Positions 8,466 through 17,566 of a stretch of 64,000 nt of DNA are shown piece by piece. Below the pieces are notes generated by a model that did no database searches, was not told the DNA's origin, and saw only the letters and a program-made list of their open reading frames with translations. Position 1 is the first letter of the stretch. Each line of letters begins with the position of its first letter. Where the stretch lies: contig NZ_QGOL01000007.1 of assembly GCF_003259255.1 (NCBI RefSeq), positions 310,001 to 374,000 on the forward strand, written 5' to 3'. Source of the stretch: Algoriphagus litoralis. GTDB lineage: Bacteria; Bacteroidota; Bacteroidia; Cytophagales; Cyclobacteriaceae. The position numbers were made by a program, and so were the translations under genes.

Positions 8466-9557
8466 TTAACCCCTGCCAAAAAACTCCAAAACCGACTTGC
8501 AGATAAAGTCTAGTTCCTCCGTTTTCAAATAAGGATTCAAAGGCAAAGAGAGACCTGTCTCAGCCAATTTTCTGGCATTTTCAAAATCACCGACTGAACG
8601 AAAAGGCAGCATGTCCGGTAAAATCATCGGATAGTGAATGGCAGTTCCGATGCTTTTTTCCGCAAGGAAAGCTTTGAGCTCATCTCGCCTTTCGTTTTGG
8701 ATCACGAAAAGATGGGCATTATGATCTGAGTCCAAAATTCCGGTAGGCAATCTCAAGCCTTCAATTCCGGAAAAAGAATCCAAATACTGCGCTGCAATCG
8801 CTTTTCTCTTCTGTTGATTTGTCTCAAAATCTTCTAGGATCACATTCAAAAAAGCAGCTTGTATCGTGTCAATGCGACTATTTCGCCCAACCAATTCATG
8901 TTGATCACGGACAGGCTGACCGTGATTGAGCAACATGCGAATCTGGGTTGAAAGTTGAGAATTCTGAGTTAAGCACATCCCGGCCTCACCGAGAGCACCA
9001 AGATTTTTTGTAGGATAAAAGCTCAGGCAACCGACATCACTCCAAGTTCCCGCGGCTTTTCCATCTTGAAAAGCCCCAAAAGCCTGTGCCGCATCTTCGA
9101 TCACAAAAAGTCCCAATGACTCGGCTTTCTTGGTCAAATTCTCCATGTCAACCATTTTTCCATAAAGGTGAACGGGCATGACCACTTTAGTCTTTGCGGT
9201 GACAGCTTTTTCCCAGTCACTTCGCAATAATCCTTCTTCATCGGTATCCCAAAAAATCGGTTTGGCACCGACCAAAACCACCACCTCTGCTGTAGAAACC
9301 CAAGTCATCGCAGGAACGATCACTTCATCCCCCGGACCAATTTTCAAAGCCCGCAAAGCTAATTCTAAGGCATCCGTCCCATTGGCACAAGGAATGGAAA
9401 ATGAAGAATTGAGAAAGCTAGAAACTGATCTTTCGAATTGCACCACTTCTTTTCCTCCGGAAAAAACACCAGCCTCCAAAACCTCCGAAAAGCGATTTTT
9501 CAATCGTTCCTTCAGGTTTTCTTCCAGTCGGCCCAGATCAAGAAAGGGTATGTTCAT
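8466..9557 (-). CDS. DegT/DnrJ/EryC1/StrS family PLP-dependent sugar aminotransferase
   Basis: 363 residues, the normal size. The PLP site is complete: IEDAAQAFG (D155, pyridine nitrogen contact) and FYPTKNLGALGEAG with the Schiff-base lysine K184. The N-terminal NGTDALELAL motif (about 59-68) is also typical. Such enzymes place an amino group on a nucleotide-linked keto sugar (often dTDP-3- or 4-keto-6-deoxyhexose) for surface polysaccharide synthesis. The gene overlaps the upstream glycosyltransferase by 20 nt, which supports a shared transcript and pathway. An FdtA-like ketoisomerase that could supply its substrate is encoded at 51543-51974, not next to it. Confidence 0.92.
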   Translation of the reverse strand: MNIPFLDLGRLEENLKERLKNRFSEVLEAGVFSGGKEVVQFERSVSSFLNSSFSIPCANGTDALELALRALKIGPGDEVIVPAMTWVSTAEVVVLVGAKPIFWDTDEEGLLRSDWEKAVTAKTKVVMPVHLYGKMVDMENLTKKAESLGLFVIEDAAQAFGAFQDGKAAGTWSDVGCLSFYPTKNLGALGEAGMCLTQNSQLSTQIRMLLNHGQPVRDQHELVGRNSRIDTIQAAFLNVILEDFETNQQKRKAIAAQYLDSFSGIEGLRLPTGILDSDHNAHLFVIQNERRDELKAFLAEKSIGTAIHYPMILPDMLPFRSVGDFENARKLAETGLSLPLNPYLKTEELDFICKSVLEFFGRG

Positions 9558-10827
9558 CGAGAATTTTGGCCAATTGAAAACTAAGTGATTTGCGGGAATA
9601 TTTCTCCAGATCAGCGGATTTTGTCTCTCCTGAGGACGTATTCATCAAGTTGGCAAGCCGCCTCCGGATCCCCTGAGAATCGGTATGAGCGATCACCTCT
9701 CCTGCAGCAGAATCAGCCAAAATTTGCGCAGAATCGCCTTTGGGATCACCCAAAGCCAAAACCGGAATGCCAGTTGCCAGGTATTCAAAAAGCTTCCCGG
9801 GGATATTTCCCTGCGCATTTTTTGTATCAGTCAAAATCAAAACCAAGGCATCGGCCTTTTTATAAAATCCAAAAACCTCCTGATGGGAAACGTATCCTGC
9901 AAAGTGAATTCTAGCGCTCAACCAAGAATCTACCTTGACGTAGTTTTGAACTTGCTCACTGACTTTCCCTACGAAAGTCCATTCGATTTGATCGGCTGAC
10001 GCTTCGAATTCGGCCTTCATGGCCTCCATCAGCGGAATCGGATTTCGGATTGCGTCGATGATTCCCGAATAGACCAGATGGAGTTTTCCAGACTCTTTTT
10101 TCTTTGGGGAAAAGCCCAAAGGGATATCTGCCGGATCGTAACCGTTTGTCAAAAGCTTGATTTTTCGCTTCGCGAGCTTTTCCAGATCCTGCTGAAAAGT
10201 CGGGGAAATGGTCATGACTGCATTTGCTTCCTTGAGCACACTTTGCTCGAGTTCTTGATGCTTTTTTCGAATAAAGGAAGTCATCGGAAGGGTATCCAAA
10301 AACTCCCATTGGGACCAAGGATCACGGAAATCAGCAATCCAGGTAATTCCGGTTTGGCGCTTCAGATCTCGCCCGATCAGGTGCATGCTGTGTGGTGGTC
10401 CCGTAGTAATCACCGCCTGAAATTGCCCGCTTTTCACCAGATCAGTCAAAAATTTCACCGAAGGTTTAACCCAAAAAACCCGGGGATCAGGCACGATCAG
10501 ATTTGCTCGCATCCAGATCGCTAGCTTCTCCAAAATCCCTCGTTCCTTCTGCTCCATTAGCCTTCCTGGATGCGATTTGCTTTTACCTTTTACCTTGGAA
10601 AAAAGCTGATACGGCTCCCAAATCGGAAACTTCAACACTTCCAAAGTCGAAGGAATTTCTTTTACCAAGCTCTCATCCTGGAGATCAAAATCGGGGTTTT
10701 CTGGAGTAAAAATAACCGGTTCCCAACCTGCCTCCGGCAAATACTTGGCAAACTTCAACCAACGCTGCACGCCCGAACCTCCACTTGGTGGCCAGTAGTA
10801 AGTGATGATAAGGACACGTCGAGACAT
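9538..10827 (-). CDS. Glycosyltransferase, GT-B fold (group 1-like)
   Basis: 429 residues. The N-terminal domain begins VLIITYYWPPSGGSGVQRW (residues 5-23), the glycine-rich donor/acceptor loop of GT4-like enzymes. The C-terminal domain contains GYVSHQEVFGFYKKADALV and GKLFEYLATGIPVLAL, the latter corresponding to the E-x7-E region of retaining GT-B enzymes (here F-E-Y-L-ATGIPVLAL). No signal peptide, so it acts at the inner face of the membrane. First gene of the run with aminotransferase and DUF819 transporter; the start is followed upstream by repeat-rich noncoding DNA. Confidence 0.9.
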   Translation of the reverse strand: MSRRVLIITYYWPPSGGSGVQRWLKFAKYLPEAGWEPVIFTPENPDFDLQDESLVKEIPSTLEVLKFPIWEPYQLFSKVKGKSKSHPGRLMEQKERGILEKLAIWMRANLIVPDPRVFWVKPSVKFLTDLVKSGQFQAVITTGPPHSMHLIGRDLKRQTGITWIADFRDPWSQWEFLDTLPMTSFIRKKHQELEQSVLKEANAVMTISPTFQQDLEKLAKRKIKLLTNGYDPADIPLGFSPKKKESGKLHLVYSGIIDAIRNPIPLMEAMKAEFEASADQIEWTFVGKVSEQVQNYVKVDSWLSARIHFAGYVSHQEVFGFYKKADALVLILTDTKNAQGNIPGKLFEYLATGIPVLALGDPKGDSAQILADSAAGEVIAHTDSQGIRRRLANLMNTSSGETKSADLEKYSRKSLSFQLAKILDEHTLS

Positions 10828-10831
10828 GGAT

Positions 10832-10870
10832 GATTTGAAATTTGAGATTTGAAATTTGAGATTTGAAATT
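10832..10870. repeat. 14-bp tandem repeat, about 2.8 copies
   Basis: The unit gatttgaaatttga occurs at 10832-10845 and 10846-10859 and partially at 10860-10870. It starts 4 bp upstream of the glycosyltransferase start codon (minus strand), so it would form most of the 5' leader. Each unit is nearly an inverted repeat (TTTGAAATTT...). The rest of this intergenic region (10871-11034) holds other short degenerate repeats such as TTCRATATTCAT and aaatcgtaaat. Confidence 0.85.
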
Positions 10871-10885
10871 AGGGGAAACAGACCA

Positions 10886-10916
10886 AAAAGAAAGGGGAAA
10901 GTTTCCTCTCCCCTTT
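10886..10916 (-). terminator. Candidate terminator for isocitrate dehydrogenase gene
   Basis: On the minus strand AAAGGGGA (10916-10909) pairs with TCCCCTTT (10898-10891) across a 10-nt loop, followed by CTTTTT (10891-10886). It lies about 118 nt downstream of the icd stop and upstream of the glycosyltransferase gene. The U-run is short, so strength is uncertain. Confidence 0.5.
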
Positions 10917-11034
10917 AATTCAATATTCATTTTTCGATGTTCAGAATTCGATATTCATTAAACCTCAGAAGATTTGAAAACATCAAAGGTTCTATCAAGC
11001 CTCGTAATTCGTAAATCAAAAATCGTAAATCCCC

Positions 11035-12489
11035 TTATTCTCCTTGTGCTAGCGAATAGCCTCTCACACCGTCAAACGTGTAGAGATGCTCAGTTTTGAT
11101 AAAATCGAAGCCCAATCCTTCAATCTGCTGAAGCAAATCGAGAACCTGAGAATGAGTCACAGTGCTGCCGTCATCGGTCTTGAATCGGCATCTCCAGTGA
11201 TCGGTACAGAAGGTCTCTCGCATGCCTTCCGGAAACACCTTTACACCACGGTTGGTGATCAGATGCAGCTGAAGTCCTTTGGCGTTGGCTTGGCGAAGTC
11301 TCTCTCCGATTACATTTGGATCTCTTCCATCCTGATCCCAATCGATGAAGACATCAATTCCGGTCAGTTCTTTTTTGGCTTTGGTACGAGGACGCAGCTT
11401 CACATCCATTGGTGTAACCTCGTCTTTGTCAAAGCTTGCAGGGATCATCGTAGCAGGCAGTTGACCTAATCGCTCGATCACCGCCTGAGCAAATTCCTGT
11501 GTTCCTACTTTTTTGGAAGAAAGCCCTTCCTGATAAATATCTCCTGTGTGAATTCCATCCTCGAGGGTTTTCATCCAAGCATTGGAGATTTTCTCTGCAA
11601 TCTCCGGCTGTCCGATATGCACCAACATCATTATGGCACCATTCAGCAATCCTGAAGGATTGGCGATGTCCATCCCTGCGATATCCGGCGCCGAACCGTG
11701 AATGGCCTCAAACATGGCCACTTCCTCACCCACATTGGCAGAGCCACCTAGTCCTACCGAGCCCGTCACCTGAGCTGCCACGTCGGAAATAATGTCTCCA
11801 TAGAGATTCAAGGTCACAATCACGTCAAAAACTTCAGGGCGATCAGCGATCAACGCCGTCCCGATGTCAATGATTTTATGATCAGTTTGGATGTTAGGAT
11901 ATTCTTTGGCTATCTCATCAAAAGTCTTGTGAAAAAGTCCATCCGCCAACTTCATGATGTTATCCTTGGTCATACAGGTTACCTTCTTTCGGCCATATTT
12001 TTTGGCGTATTCGAAGGCATAACGAATGATCTTCTCCGATCCAGGCTGAGAAATAATTTTGAGACACTGATACACTTCGTCGGTTTGTCTGTGCTCGATA
12101 CCTGCATAGAGATCTTCCTCATTTTCTCGGATAATTACCAGATCGGTTTTCGGAAAGTGGGTTTTGACAAAAGGTGAAAAAGCTTTACAAGGTCTGACGT
12201 TTGCATACAGACCAAAGGACTTTCGCGTGGTCACATTGAGTGACTTAAATCCTCCACCCTGTGGGGTGGTAATAGGCGACTTAAGAAAAACCTTGGTCTC
12301 GCGGAGCGACTCAAATGTGCTAGGCTCCATTCCCGAACTGATCCCCTTCAGGTAGACTTGCTCCCCGATTTCGACCACATTATACTCGAGTTGAGCTCCT
12401 GCTGCATCCAATATATTGATGGTAGCTTTCATGATTTCCGGACCGATTCCGTCACCATAGGCTACTGTGATTTTTCTTTTTGAAGACAT
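11035..12489 (-). CDS. icd: NADP-dependent isocitrate dehydrogenase (long Rickettsia/Thermus-type)
   Basis: 484 residues. Oxidises isocitrate to 2-oxoglutarate and CO2 in the TCA cycle. The N-terminal about 335 residues are a beta-decarboxylating dehydrogenase: AYGDGIGPEI (10-19), the substrate arginines around R98/R122 region, LNLYGDIISD (metal-binding aspartates) and FEAIHGSAPDIAG with NPSGLLNGAIMML. The C-terminal about 145 residues are an additional domain (from about TPMDVKLRPRTKAKK) characteristic of the longer enzymes known from Thermus and Rickettsia, absent in the E. coli-type 416-residue enzyme. Single gene, divergent from the enoyl-CoA hydratase with 212 bp between. Confidence 0.93.
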   Translation of the reverse strand: MSSKRKITVAYGDGIGPEIMKATINILDAAGAQLEYNVVEIGEQVYLKGISSGMEPSTFESLRETKVFLKSPITTPQGGGFKSLNVTTRKSFGLYANVRPCKAFSPFVKTHFPKTDLVIIRENEEDLYAGIEHRQTDEVYQCLKIISQPGSEKIIRYAFEYAKKYGRKKVTCMTKDNIMKLADGLFHKTFDEIAKEYPNIQTDHKIIDIGTALIADRPEVFDVIVTLNLYGDIISDVAAQVTGSVGLGGSANVGEEVAMFEAIHGSAPDIAGMDIANPSGLLNGAIMMLVHIGQPEIAEKISNAWMKTLEDGIHTGDIYQEGLSSKKVGTQEFAQAVIERLGQLPATMIPASFDKDEVTPMDVKLRPRTKAKKELTGIDVFIDWDQDGRDPNVIGERLRQANAKGLQLHLITNRGVKVFPEGMRETFCTDHWRCRFKTDDGSTVTHSQVLDLLQQIEGLGFDFIKTEHLYTFDGVRGYSLAQGE

Positions 12490-12523
12490 ATTTATAGCGG
12501 ATTTAGTTGAAATTTTGATGCTG

Positions 12524-12531
12524 CAAAAGTA
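12524..12531 (-). promoter_or_regulatory. Candidate -7 element for icd
   Basis: On the minus strand TACTTTTG fits the Bacteroidota -7 consensus TAnnTTTG, 34 bp upstream of the icd start. I see no matching TTTG at the expected -33 distance, so this is a half-site only. Confidence 0.4.
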
Positions 12532-12647
12532 ATCAAAAATGCCTGATCCCGACCGCTATCCCCCATATTTTACCTTGGGATATGGATTAAAATTTCTTTG
12601 GAAAATTCAAAACTGAATTCATCCTTGGATTTTTCTAAGCCTGCTAA

Positions 12648-12678
12648 TTTGCCTTTGACACCCCTAGGCGTATATTTG
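12648..12678 (+). promoter_or_regulatory. Bacteroidota-type promoter for enoyl-CoA hydratase gene
   Basis: TTTG (12648-12651), exactly 19 nt, then TATATTTG (12671-12678): a perfect match to the -33/-7 consensus of the Bacteroidota primary sigma factor. The start codon is 23 nt past the -7 box, giving a short leader. It probably drives the hydratase and the flippase behind it. Confidence 0.75.
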
Positions 12679-12701
12679 TTTTTCGACATCCAACCTACCC
12701 T

Positions 12702-13487
12702 ATGGCAGAAAGTCTGAATATCCTGACCGAAGAAAAGAATGGCCTCCTCTACCTTACGATCAATCGGGAGGACAAAATGAACGCCCTCAACTATGCTACC
12801 TTGGAAGAATTGAAGGAGATTTTTGAGGAAGTAGTAGACAACAAAGCGATCAAAGCGGTCATCATAACCGGTTCAGGGGAAAAGGCTTTCGTTGCCGGTG
12901 CAGATATTAGCGAAATTGCCTCTCTCAATGAGGTTAACGCCAGAAAGTTTGCAGAAAATGGGCAGGAGATTTTTGCGATGATCGAGAATTGCCACAAGCC
13001 TGTCATCGCCGTAACCAATGGCTTCACGCTAGGTGGCGGCTGCGAATTGGCAATGGCCTGTCACATGCGTATAGCTACGGCAAATGCGAAGTTTGGGCAA
13101 CCTGAAGTCAACCTTGGAATCATCCCTGGCTATGGAGGAACACAACGGCTTACCCTGCTCATCGGAAGAGGCAAAGCCAATGAACTGATGATGACTGGAG
13201 ACATGATCGGTGCTGAAGAGGCCAAATCCCTCGGACTGGTCAACCATGTTTTGCCAACTAAGGCAGAGGCGATGGAAAAAGCTGAGGAAGTCATTTCCAA
13301 GATCATGAGCAAAGCTCCGCTTGCCATCGGTATGATTGTAGACTGCGTCAATGCAGCTTTTCTTCCTGACGAAAATGGCTTCCAAACTGAGGCTAACAGC
13401 TTTGCCCGCTGTGTCAAATCCGGAGATTACAAAGAAGGCACTTCGGCTTTTCTGGAAAAAAGAAAACCCGTTTTCAAAGGAGAGTAA
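12702..13487 (+). CDS. Enoyl-CoA hydratase / crotonase family protein
   Basis: 261 residues, the usual length. Oxyanion-hole segments AFVAGADISEI (62-72) and GGGCELAMAC (111-120) are present, and both catalytic glutamates of true hydratases are in place: E115 (in GGCEL) and E135 (in GQPEVNLGIIPGYGG). It should hydrate 2-trans-enoyl-CoA, for example crotonyl-CoA, in fatty acid or amino acid breakdown; the chain-length preference cannot be told. It is followed 15 nt later by a polysaccharide flippase gene, an unrelated function, so the shared transcript is probably incidental. Confidence 0.93.
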   Translation: MAESLNILTEEKNGLLYLTINREDKMNALNYATLEELKEIFEEVVDNKAIKAVIITGSGEKAFVAGADISEIASLNEVNARKFAENGQEIFAMIENCHKPVIAVTNGFTLGGGCELAMACHMRIATANAKFGQPEVNLGIIPGYGGTQRLTLLIGRGKANELMMTGDMIGAEEAKSLGLVNHVLPTKAEAMEKAEEVISKIMSKAPLAIGMIVDCVNAAFLPDENGFQTEANSFARCVKSGDYKEGTSAFLEKRKPVFKGE

Positions 13488-13502
13488 GCTCCCTGCTCTC
13501 GC

Positions 13503-15008
13503 ATGAGTAACCTCAAAAAACTAGCCGGTCAGACAGCCATTTACGGGCTGAGCAGCATTCTCGGTAGGTCGATTAATTTTTTAATGATTTTCGTATATAC
13601 CTCCTTCCTGAACAAGGAAGTGGTAGGTTCATTTACTGGTATATATGCATTGATAGGATTTTTAAACATCATATTTACCTATGGAATGGAAACTTCGTTT
13701 TTCCGATTTTCCACTGGAAAAAATCTTGATCCAGAAAAAGTTTACAACAATACACAATCCCTTCTAATCACAACAACAGTGATTCTAGGAACATGTGTAT
13801 TTCTTGCTGCTCCATGGCTAGCTGAGATTTTGGATTATCCAGGCAAATCCTACTTGTTTAGATGGACGGCTTTGATTTTATCTTTTGATGCAATTTTAGC
13901 GATCCCATTTGCCAAGCTTAGACTGACCAATCGTGCCTTTGCCTTTGCGGGAGCAAAAATAATCAATGTTCTACTCAACGTTTTTTTCAACCTCCTTCTT
14001 ATCGTCTGGATTCCGGTGATGATCGGAAAAGGCATTCTTCCTGATTATTTCCTCGGCTACCAATTGGATTGGGGCGTTGAGTACATTCTTTTAGCCAACC
14101 TGATTGCCAACGGCTTGATCATTCCGTACGTGTGGTGGAAGGCTGGGTTTTTTAGCTTTTCTCTGGATAAAGAAATCCTTCAACCAATGTGGAAATATGC
14201 TATCCCTTTGTTGTTTATGGGTTTAGCTGGAGTCACCAACGAACTTGTATCCAGACTTTCTTTCGAATACTTACTTCCTGAAGATTTCTATCCAGGACTT
14301 AATACTCGTGAAGCGGCCGGGATCTTTGGAACAAGTATCAAATTGGCGATTCTGATGAATTTGGTCATACAAGCATTTAAGTATGCAGCTGAGCCGTTTT
14401 TTTTTGGAAAGGCTGCCGACAAAAATTCTCCTCAGCTTTATGCGATGGTGATGCACGCCTTTATTATTTTTTGTTCTACATTGATGATTGTCATTTCAGT
14501 CAATCTTGACTTGGTGGCTTATCTTTTCCCAAAAAAGGATGGGTATGAAACTGCATTTTTTATAGTTCCTACCCTGCTTATGGGCTATTTACTTTTAGGG
14601 ATTTACTTCAACCTTTCTATCTGGTTTAAAATAACTGATCAAACCAGATACAGCTTTTGGATAACCCTTATTGGCGCGATTGCAAGTTTGATAGTGGTTT
14701 TTTCACTTGTACCAGTTATGGGCTATCTCGGGGGAGCGTTGAGCACCTTAATTTGTTACTTACTTATGTCGGGTTTATGTTATTATTTTGGTCAAAAATA
14801 TTATCCTATTCCCTATCAGACAGGCAAAGGGGTTTTGTATCTGCTTTTTGCATTCGGCCTTAGCTACGCTGGATTTTACTTGGAACTTGATTCTCAGATT
14901 CTGAGTTTTCTGGCGAAAAACAGCCTTGTACTTCTTTTCATTTCCCTTGTCTTTTTCCTCGAGAAAGATCAGATTTCAGGATTTCTTAAAAGAAAACCGC
15001 TTCGCTAA
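13503..15008 (+). CDS. Polysaccharide flippase (Wzx/MOP superfamily)
   Basis: 501 residues with about 12 to 14 hydrophobic segments across the whole length and the N-terminal signature of the family (LAGQTAIYGLSSILGRSINF, residues 6-25). MOP-superfamily flippases move undecaprenyl-linked oligosaccharides or lipid II-like intermediates across the inner membrane. The 3' half of the gene is visibly richer in A and T than the flanking genes, which may be only hydrophobic codon bias. It lies 15 nt after the hydratase gene and 74 nt before the TPR protein gene. Substrate is unknown; glycan genes sit elsewhere in the window (8466-10827 and 49677-51974). Confidence 0.9.
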   Translation: MSNLKKLAGQTAIYGLSSILGRSINFLMIFVYTSFLNKEVVGSFTGIYALIGFLNIIFTYGMETSFFRFSTGKNLDPEKVYNNTQSLLITTTVILGTCVFLAAPWLAEILDYPGKSYLFRWTALILSFDAILAIPFAKLRLTNRAFAFAGAKIINVLLNVFFNLLLIVWIPVMIGKGILPDYFLGYQLDWGVEYILLANLIANGLIIPYVWWKAGFFSFSLDKEILQPMWKYAIPLLFMGLAGVTNELVSRLSFEYLLPEDFYPGLNTREAAGIFGTSIKLAILMNLVIQAFKYAAEPFFFGKAADKNSPQLYAMVMHAFIIFCSTLMIVISVNLDLVAYLFPKKDGYETAFFIVPTLLMGYLLLGIYFNLSIWFKITDQTRYSFWITLIGAIASLIVVFSLVPVMGYLGGALSTLICYLLMSGLCYYFGQKYYPIPYQTGKGVLYLLFAFGLSYAGFYLELDSQILSFLAKNSLVLLFISLVFFLEKDQISGFLKRKPLR

Positions 15009-15067
15009 ATCATCGTATCTCTTTCTGTCTATCCTCGAATTTTCCAACCATTTTACTTAAAAGGCAT

Positions 15068-15075
15068 TATGTTTG
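15068..15075 (+). promoter_or_regulatory. Candidate -7 element upstream of TPR protein gene
   Basis: TATGTTTG fits TAnnTTTG. No TTTG is seen 19-21 nt upstream. It lies only 7 nt before the ATG at 15083, which would make that start nearly leaderless and favours the in-frame GTG at 15104. Confidence 0.4.
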
Positions 15076-15082
15076 TAAACTG

Positions 15083-16831
15083 ATGCTGCTTTACCAAGTT
15101 ACTGTGAAAATTACCCACTCTCTTTTCCTATTTGCCGCACTTTTATTCTTGAGCCATGCAGGTTTTGCGCAGCAGACCCTTTCTAAAAAAGAATCAAAAA
15201 TCCAGGAAAACAAGACCAAAACCAGCCGCTATTTCATCGAAGGAGAAAAGGCGCTCGTGCTAGGGGATTTGGAAAAAGCTTTTTTCTACCTCCAGCGTTC
15301 CCTTGAGTTTTCGCCAGAAGAGCCTGCCATCAACTATAAAATTGCAGAAGTACTGGTCCGGTCTGAGCAGGCCCAAAAAGCCCTTCCGTATGCGGAAAAA
15401 GCCACTTTGGCAGATCCGGAAAATAAATATTATGCGCTGATGGTAGCAGAGATCTACACCAACCTCAATCAGCCGCTCAAAGCTGCCGAGATTCTGGACC
15501 GCTTGACCTCAGACGGGGAAAACAATCAGCAATACAATCTGGATCTGGCCTCGATTTACCTGAATGCTTCAGAATTTGACAAGGCCTTGGTGGTCTTGGA
15601 TCGAGCAGAGGAGTATTTTGGAATCAGAGAGCCTTTCACCGTACAGAAGCAGCGGATTTACCTGCGCAAAAATGATTTGCCCAATGCGATCCGAGAGGGA
15701 AATAAGTTGATTGAAGCTTTTCCCGGCAATCCGAACTATGTGCTCAATCTTGTTGAAATCCTCTACAACAACGCCCGGCTAAACGAGGCCTTGACCTTGG
15801 TATCAGGAGAGATCGAAAAATACCCCAATCAGCCCGAACTCCAAATGGCTGCCTACACCCTACTCAAAGAAAAGGGCGAATTGGACAAGGCAAATGCGTA
15901 TTTGATTTCAGCTTTTGAAAGTCCCGATCTGGATGGAGAAGTGAAAGCAAAGACCTTCAAATCAATGCTCACGGAAATGCAAACAGCACAGCGTGATGCG
16001 CTGTTGGACCAGATGGAAGCCTTGATGCTGGAGCTGAATACCAGCGATGCACTGGTGCTGGAAGTCATCGGAGACCGAAAAAAAATGGCAGGAAAAATGG
16101 ACGCTGCCATGGATTTCTACAAAAAAGCCCTTCAAATCCAGGCCAAAAACCCAGCACTTCTCGAACAGGTGATTTTAAATTCTTTCGGAGATAATCCGGA
16201 TTTTGCTGAAGTTGAAACCTACACGATCATGGGGGTAGATGAATTCCCCGAAGCGCCTGAGTTTTGGTTTTATGACGGAGTGGTAAAGTCTGCAAGAAAG
16301 AAAGATTCGGTAGCCGTGATGTCGCTTAGAAAAGCGATCGAATTGAATTCGGACAAAAATCCTCAGCTCGACCAAGTCGCCTTTGGTTCATTGGCCAATT
16401 CACTCTACAATCTAGGCGAAAAGGATTCTGCATTTGTATATTTTGACAAAGCGCTGGAACTGAATCCCTCAGATGATCAAGTACTGAACAATTACGCTTA
16501 TTTTCTATCGTTGGAAAAAAAGAACTTGGAAAAGGCTCGAACTATGGCTGAGAAAGTGGTCAAAAAATATCCAAAAAATGCCACTTACCTCGACACCTAT
16601 GCATGGGTACTTTTCCAGTTGGGAAGCTATGAGGAGGCCTTCCAAACCATGGATGAGGCGATCAAAAATGACCCGGAACCTAGCGGGGTGATGCTGGAGC
16701 ACTATGGAGATATTCTTTACCATTTAGGCAAAAAATCCGAGGCAATTTCCTGGTGGAAAAAAGCAGCAAATAGCCCGGAAGGCTCAGAAAAACTCTCTCA
16801 AAAGATCAAAGACGGGAAATACCATGAATAG
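15083..16831 (+). CDS. Secreted tetratricopeptide repeat protein
   Basis: 582 residues from ATG 15083. An alternative GTG at 15104 gives a tidier signal peptide (MKITHSLFLFAALLFLSHAG) and a leader after the -7 box at 15068. After the signal peptide (cleavage near AGFAQ) almost the whole protein consists of TPR-like helix pairs, for example YFIEGEKALVLGDLEKAFFY near 50, and DQVLNNYAYFLSLEKKNLEKA near 470; I count at least ten. Such proteins act as periplasmic or outer-membrane-attached scaffolds. The stop overlaps the next gene's start by 8 nt. Neighbouring DUF4292 lipoprotein and EnvC-like protein suggest a role in envelope assembly. Confidence 0.85.
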   Translation: MLLYQVTVKITHSLFLFAALLFLSHAGFAQQTLSKKESKIQENKTKTSRYFIEGEKALVLGDLEKAFFYLQRSLEFSPEEPAINYKIAEVLVRSEQAQKALPYAEKATLADPENKYYALMVAEIYTNLNQPLKAAEILDRLTSDGENNQQYNLDLASIYLNASEFDKALVVLDRAEEYFGIREPFTVQKQRIYLRKNDLPNAIREGNKLIEAFPGNPNYVLNLVEILYNNARLNEALTLVSGEIEKYPNQPELQMAAYTLLKEKGELDKANAYLISAFESPDLDGEVKAKTFKSMLTEMQTAQRDALLDQMEALMLELNTSDALVLEVIGDRKKMAGKMDAAMDFYKKALQIQAKNPALLEQVILNSFGDNPDFAEVETYTIMGVDEFPEAPEFWFYDGVVKSARKKDSVAVMSLRKAIELNSDKNPQLDQVAFGSLANSLYNLGEKDSAFVYFDKALELNPSDDQVLNNYAYFLSLEKKNLEKARTMAEKVVKKYPKNATYLDTYAWVLFQLGSYEEAFQTMDEAIKNDPEPSGVMLEHYGDILYHLGKKSEAISWWKKAANSPEGSEKLSQKIKDGKYHE

Positions 16832-17561
16832 ACTACTTGTTGTTTTAGTGACATGCTCCCTTATCGCACTCGCAGGATGTGCCAAAAAAGTAATTCTCTA
16901 TGAGGGTGATGGTCAAATGGAGGAATTCCAGCCGGTAGAGGCTCAATATGACTACTTGGAGGCAAAAGCCAAAATTGTGATCGAAGAGGAATCCGGAAAA
17001 ATCACCCGGGGGACACTAAGTCTACGTGCCAAAAAAGACAGTGTACTCTGGTTTACCATGTCACCCGGAATGGGTATGGAAGCGATTCGTGGCTTCTTTA
17101 CCCAGGAGAAAATTCAAATTCGCGACCGGATAGGCAATGAAGACATCAATCTCACCTATGCCGAGTTTGAGCAGTTTTATGGATTAAAGCTTTCACTTGA
17201 GCTTTTTCAAAATGTCCTATGGGCCAATATCCCATTTGATTTTGACTACCAGGACAGACTCCTCCGGGTGGGCAAAAAATTTGAGCTGACCCAAGTCCGA
17301 AACAATGTGCGCTACTTTTCCAAAGTGGAAACAAGCCATGGCAAAGTATCTGAACTAGTCAGCAATTCTCTCGATGACAGAGGATCAGTTTTGGCAAGTT
17401 TCCCCAAATTCCAGGATGCAGACTCCCAACCCTTTCCGGCAGAGGTATTGTTCAAACTAGCCTATCAACTACCAGAGGGAGGCCAAAACACGATTATTCA
17501 TCTCGAATGGACTTCCGTTAATCCCAATGCTGAATCTTTGAGCTTTCCTTTCAGATTCTAA
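16824..17561 (+). CDS. DUF4292 family lipoprotein
   Basis: 245 residues. Lipoprotein signal with lipobox LAGC (cysteine at 19). The body matches the LolA/LolB-like half-barrel lipoproteins grouped as DUF4292: short beta segments with a hydrophobic interior (KITRGTLSLRAKKDSVLWF, VLWANIPFDFDY). LolB-type proteins bind lipids or lipoproteins, so a role in moving lipidic material across the periplasm is possible but unproven. Translationally coupled to the TPR gene (8-nt overlap) and 5 nt before the EnvC-like gene. This order is, from memory, common in Bacteroidota. Confidence 0.85.
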   Translation: MNRLLVVLVTCSLIALAGCAKKVILYEGDGQMEEFQPVEAQYDYLEAKAKIVIEEESGKITRGTLSLRAKKDSVLWFTMSPGMGMEAIRGFFTQEKIQIRDRIGNEDINLTYAEFEQFYGLKLSLELFQNVLWANIPFDFDYQDRLLRVGKKFELTQVRNNVRYFSKVETSHGKVSELVSNSLDDRGSVLASFPKFQDADSQPFPAEVLFKLAYQLPEGGQNTIIHLEWTSVNPNAESLSFPFRF

Positions 17562-17566
17562 TTACC

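Noticed and set aside
10832-10870. Possible CRISPR array
   Set aside because: The 14-bp units are directly adjacent with no spacers; a simple tandem repeat.
13503-15008. Recent horizontal transfer of the flippase because of high A+T
   Set aside because: Hydrophobic codons (TTT, ATT, TTA) alone raise A+T, and there are no repeats, integrase or insertion sequences around it.
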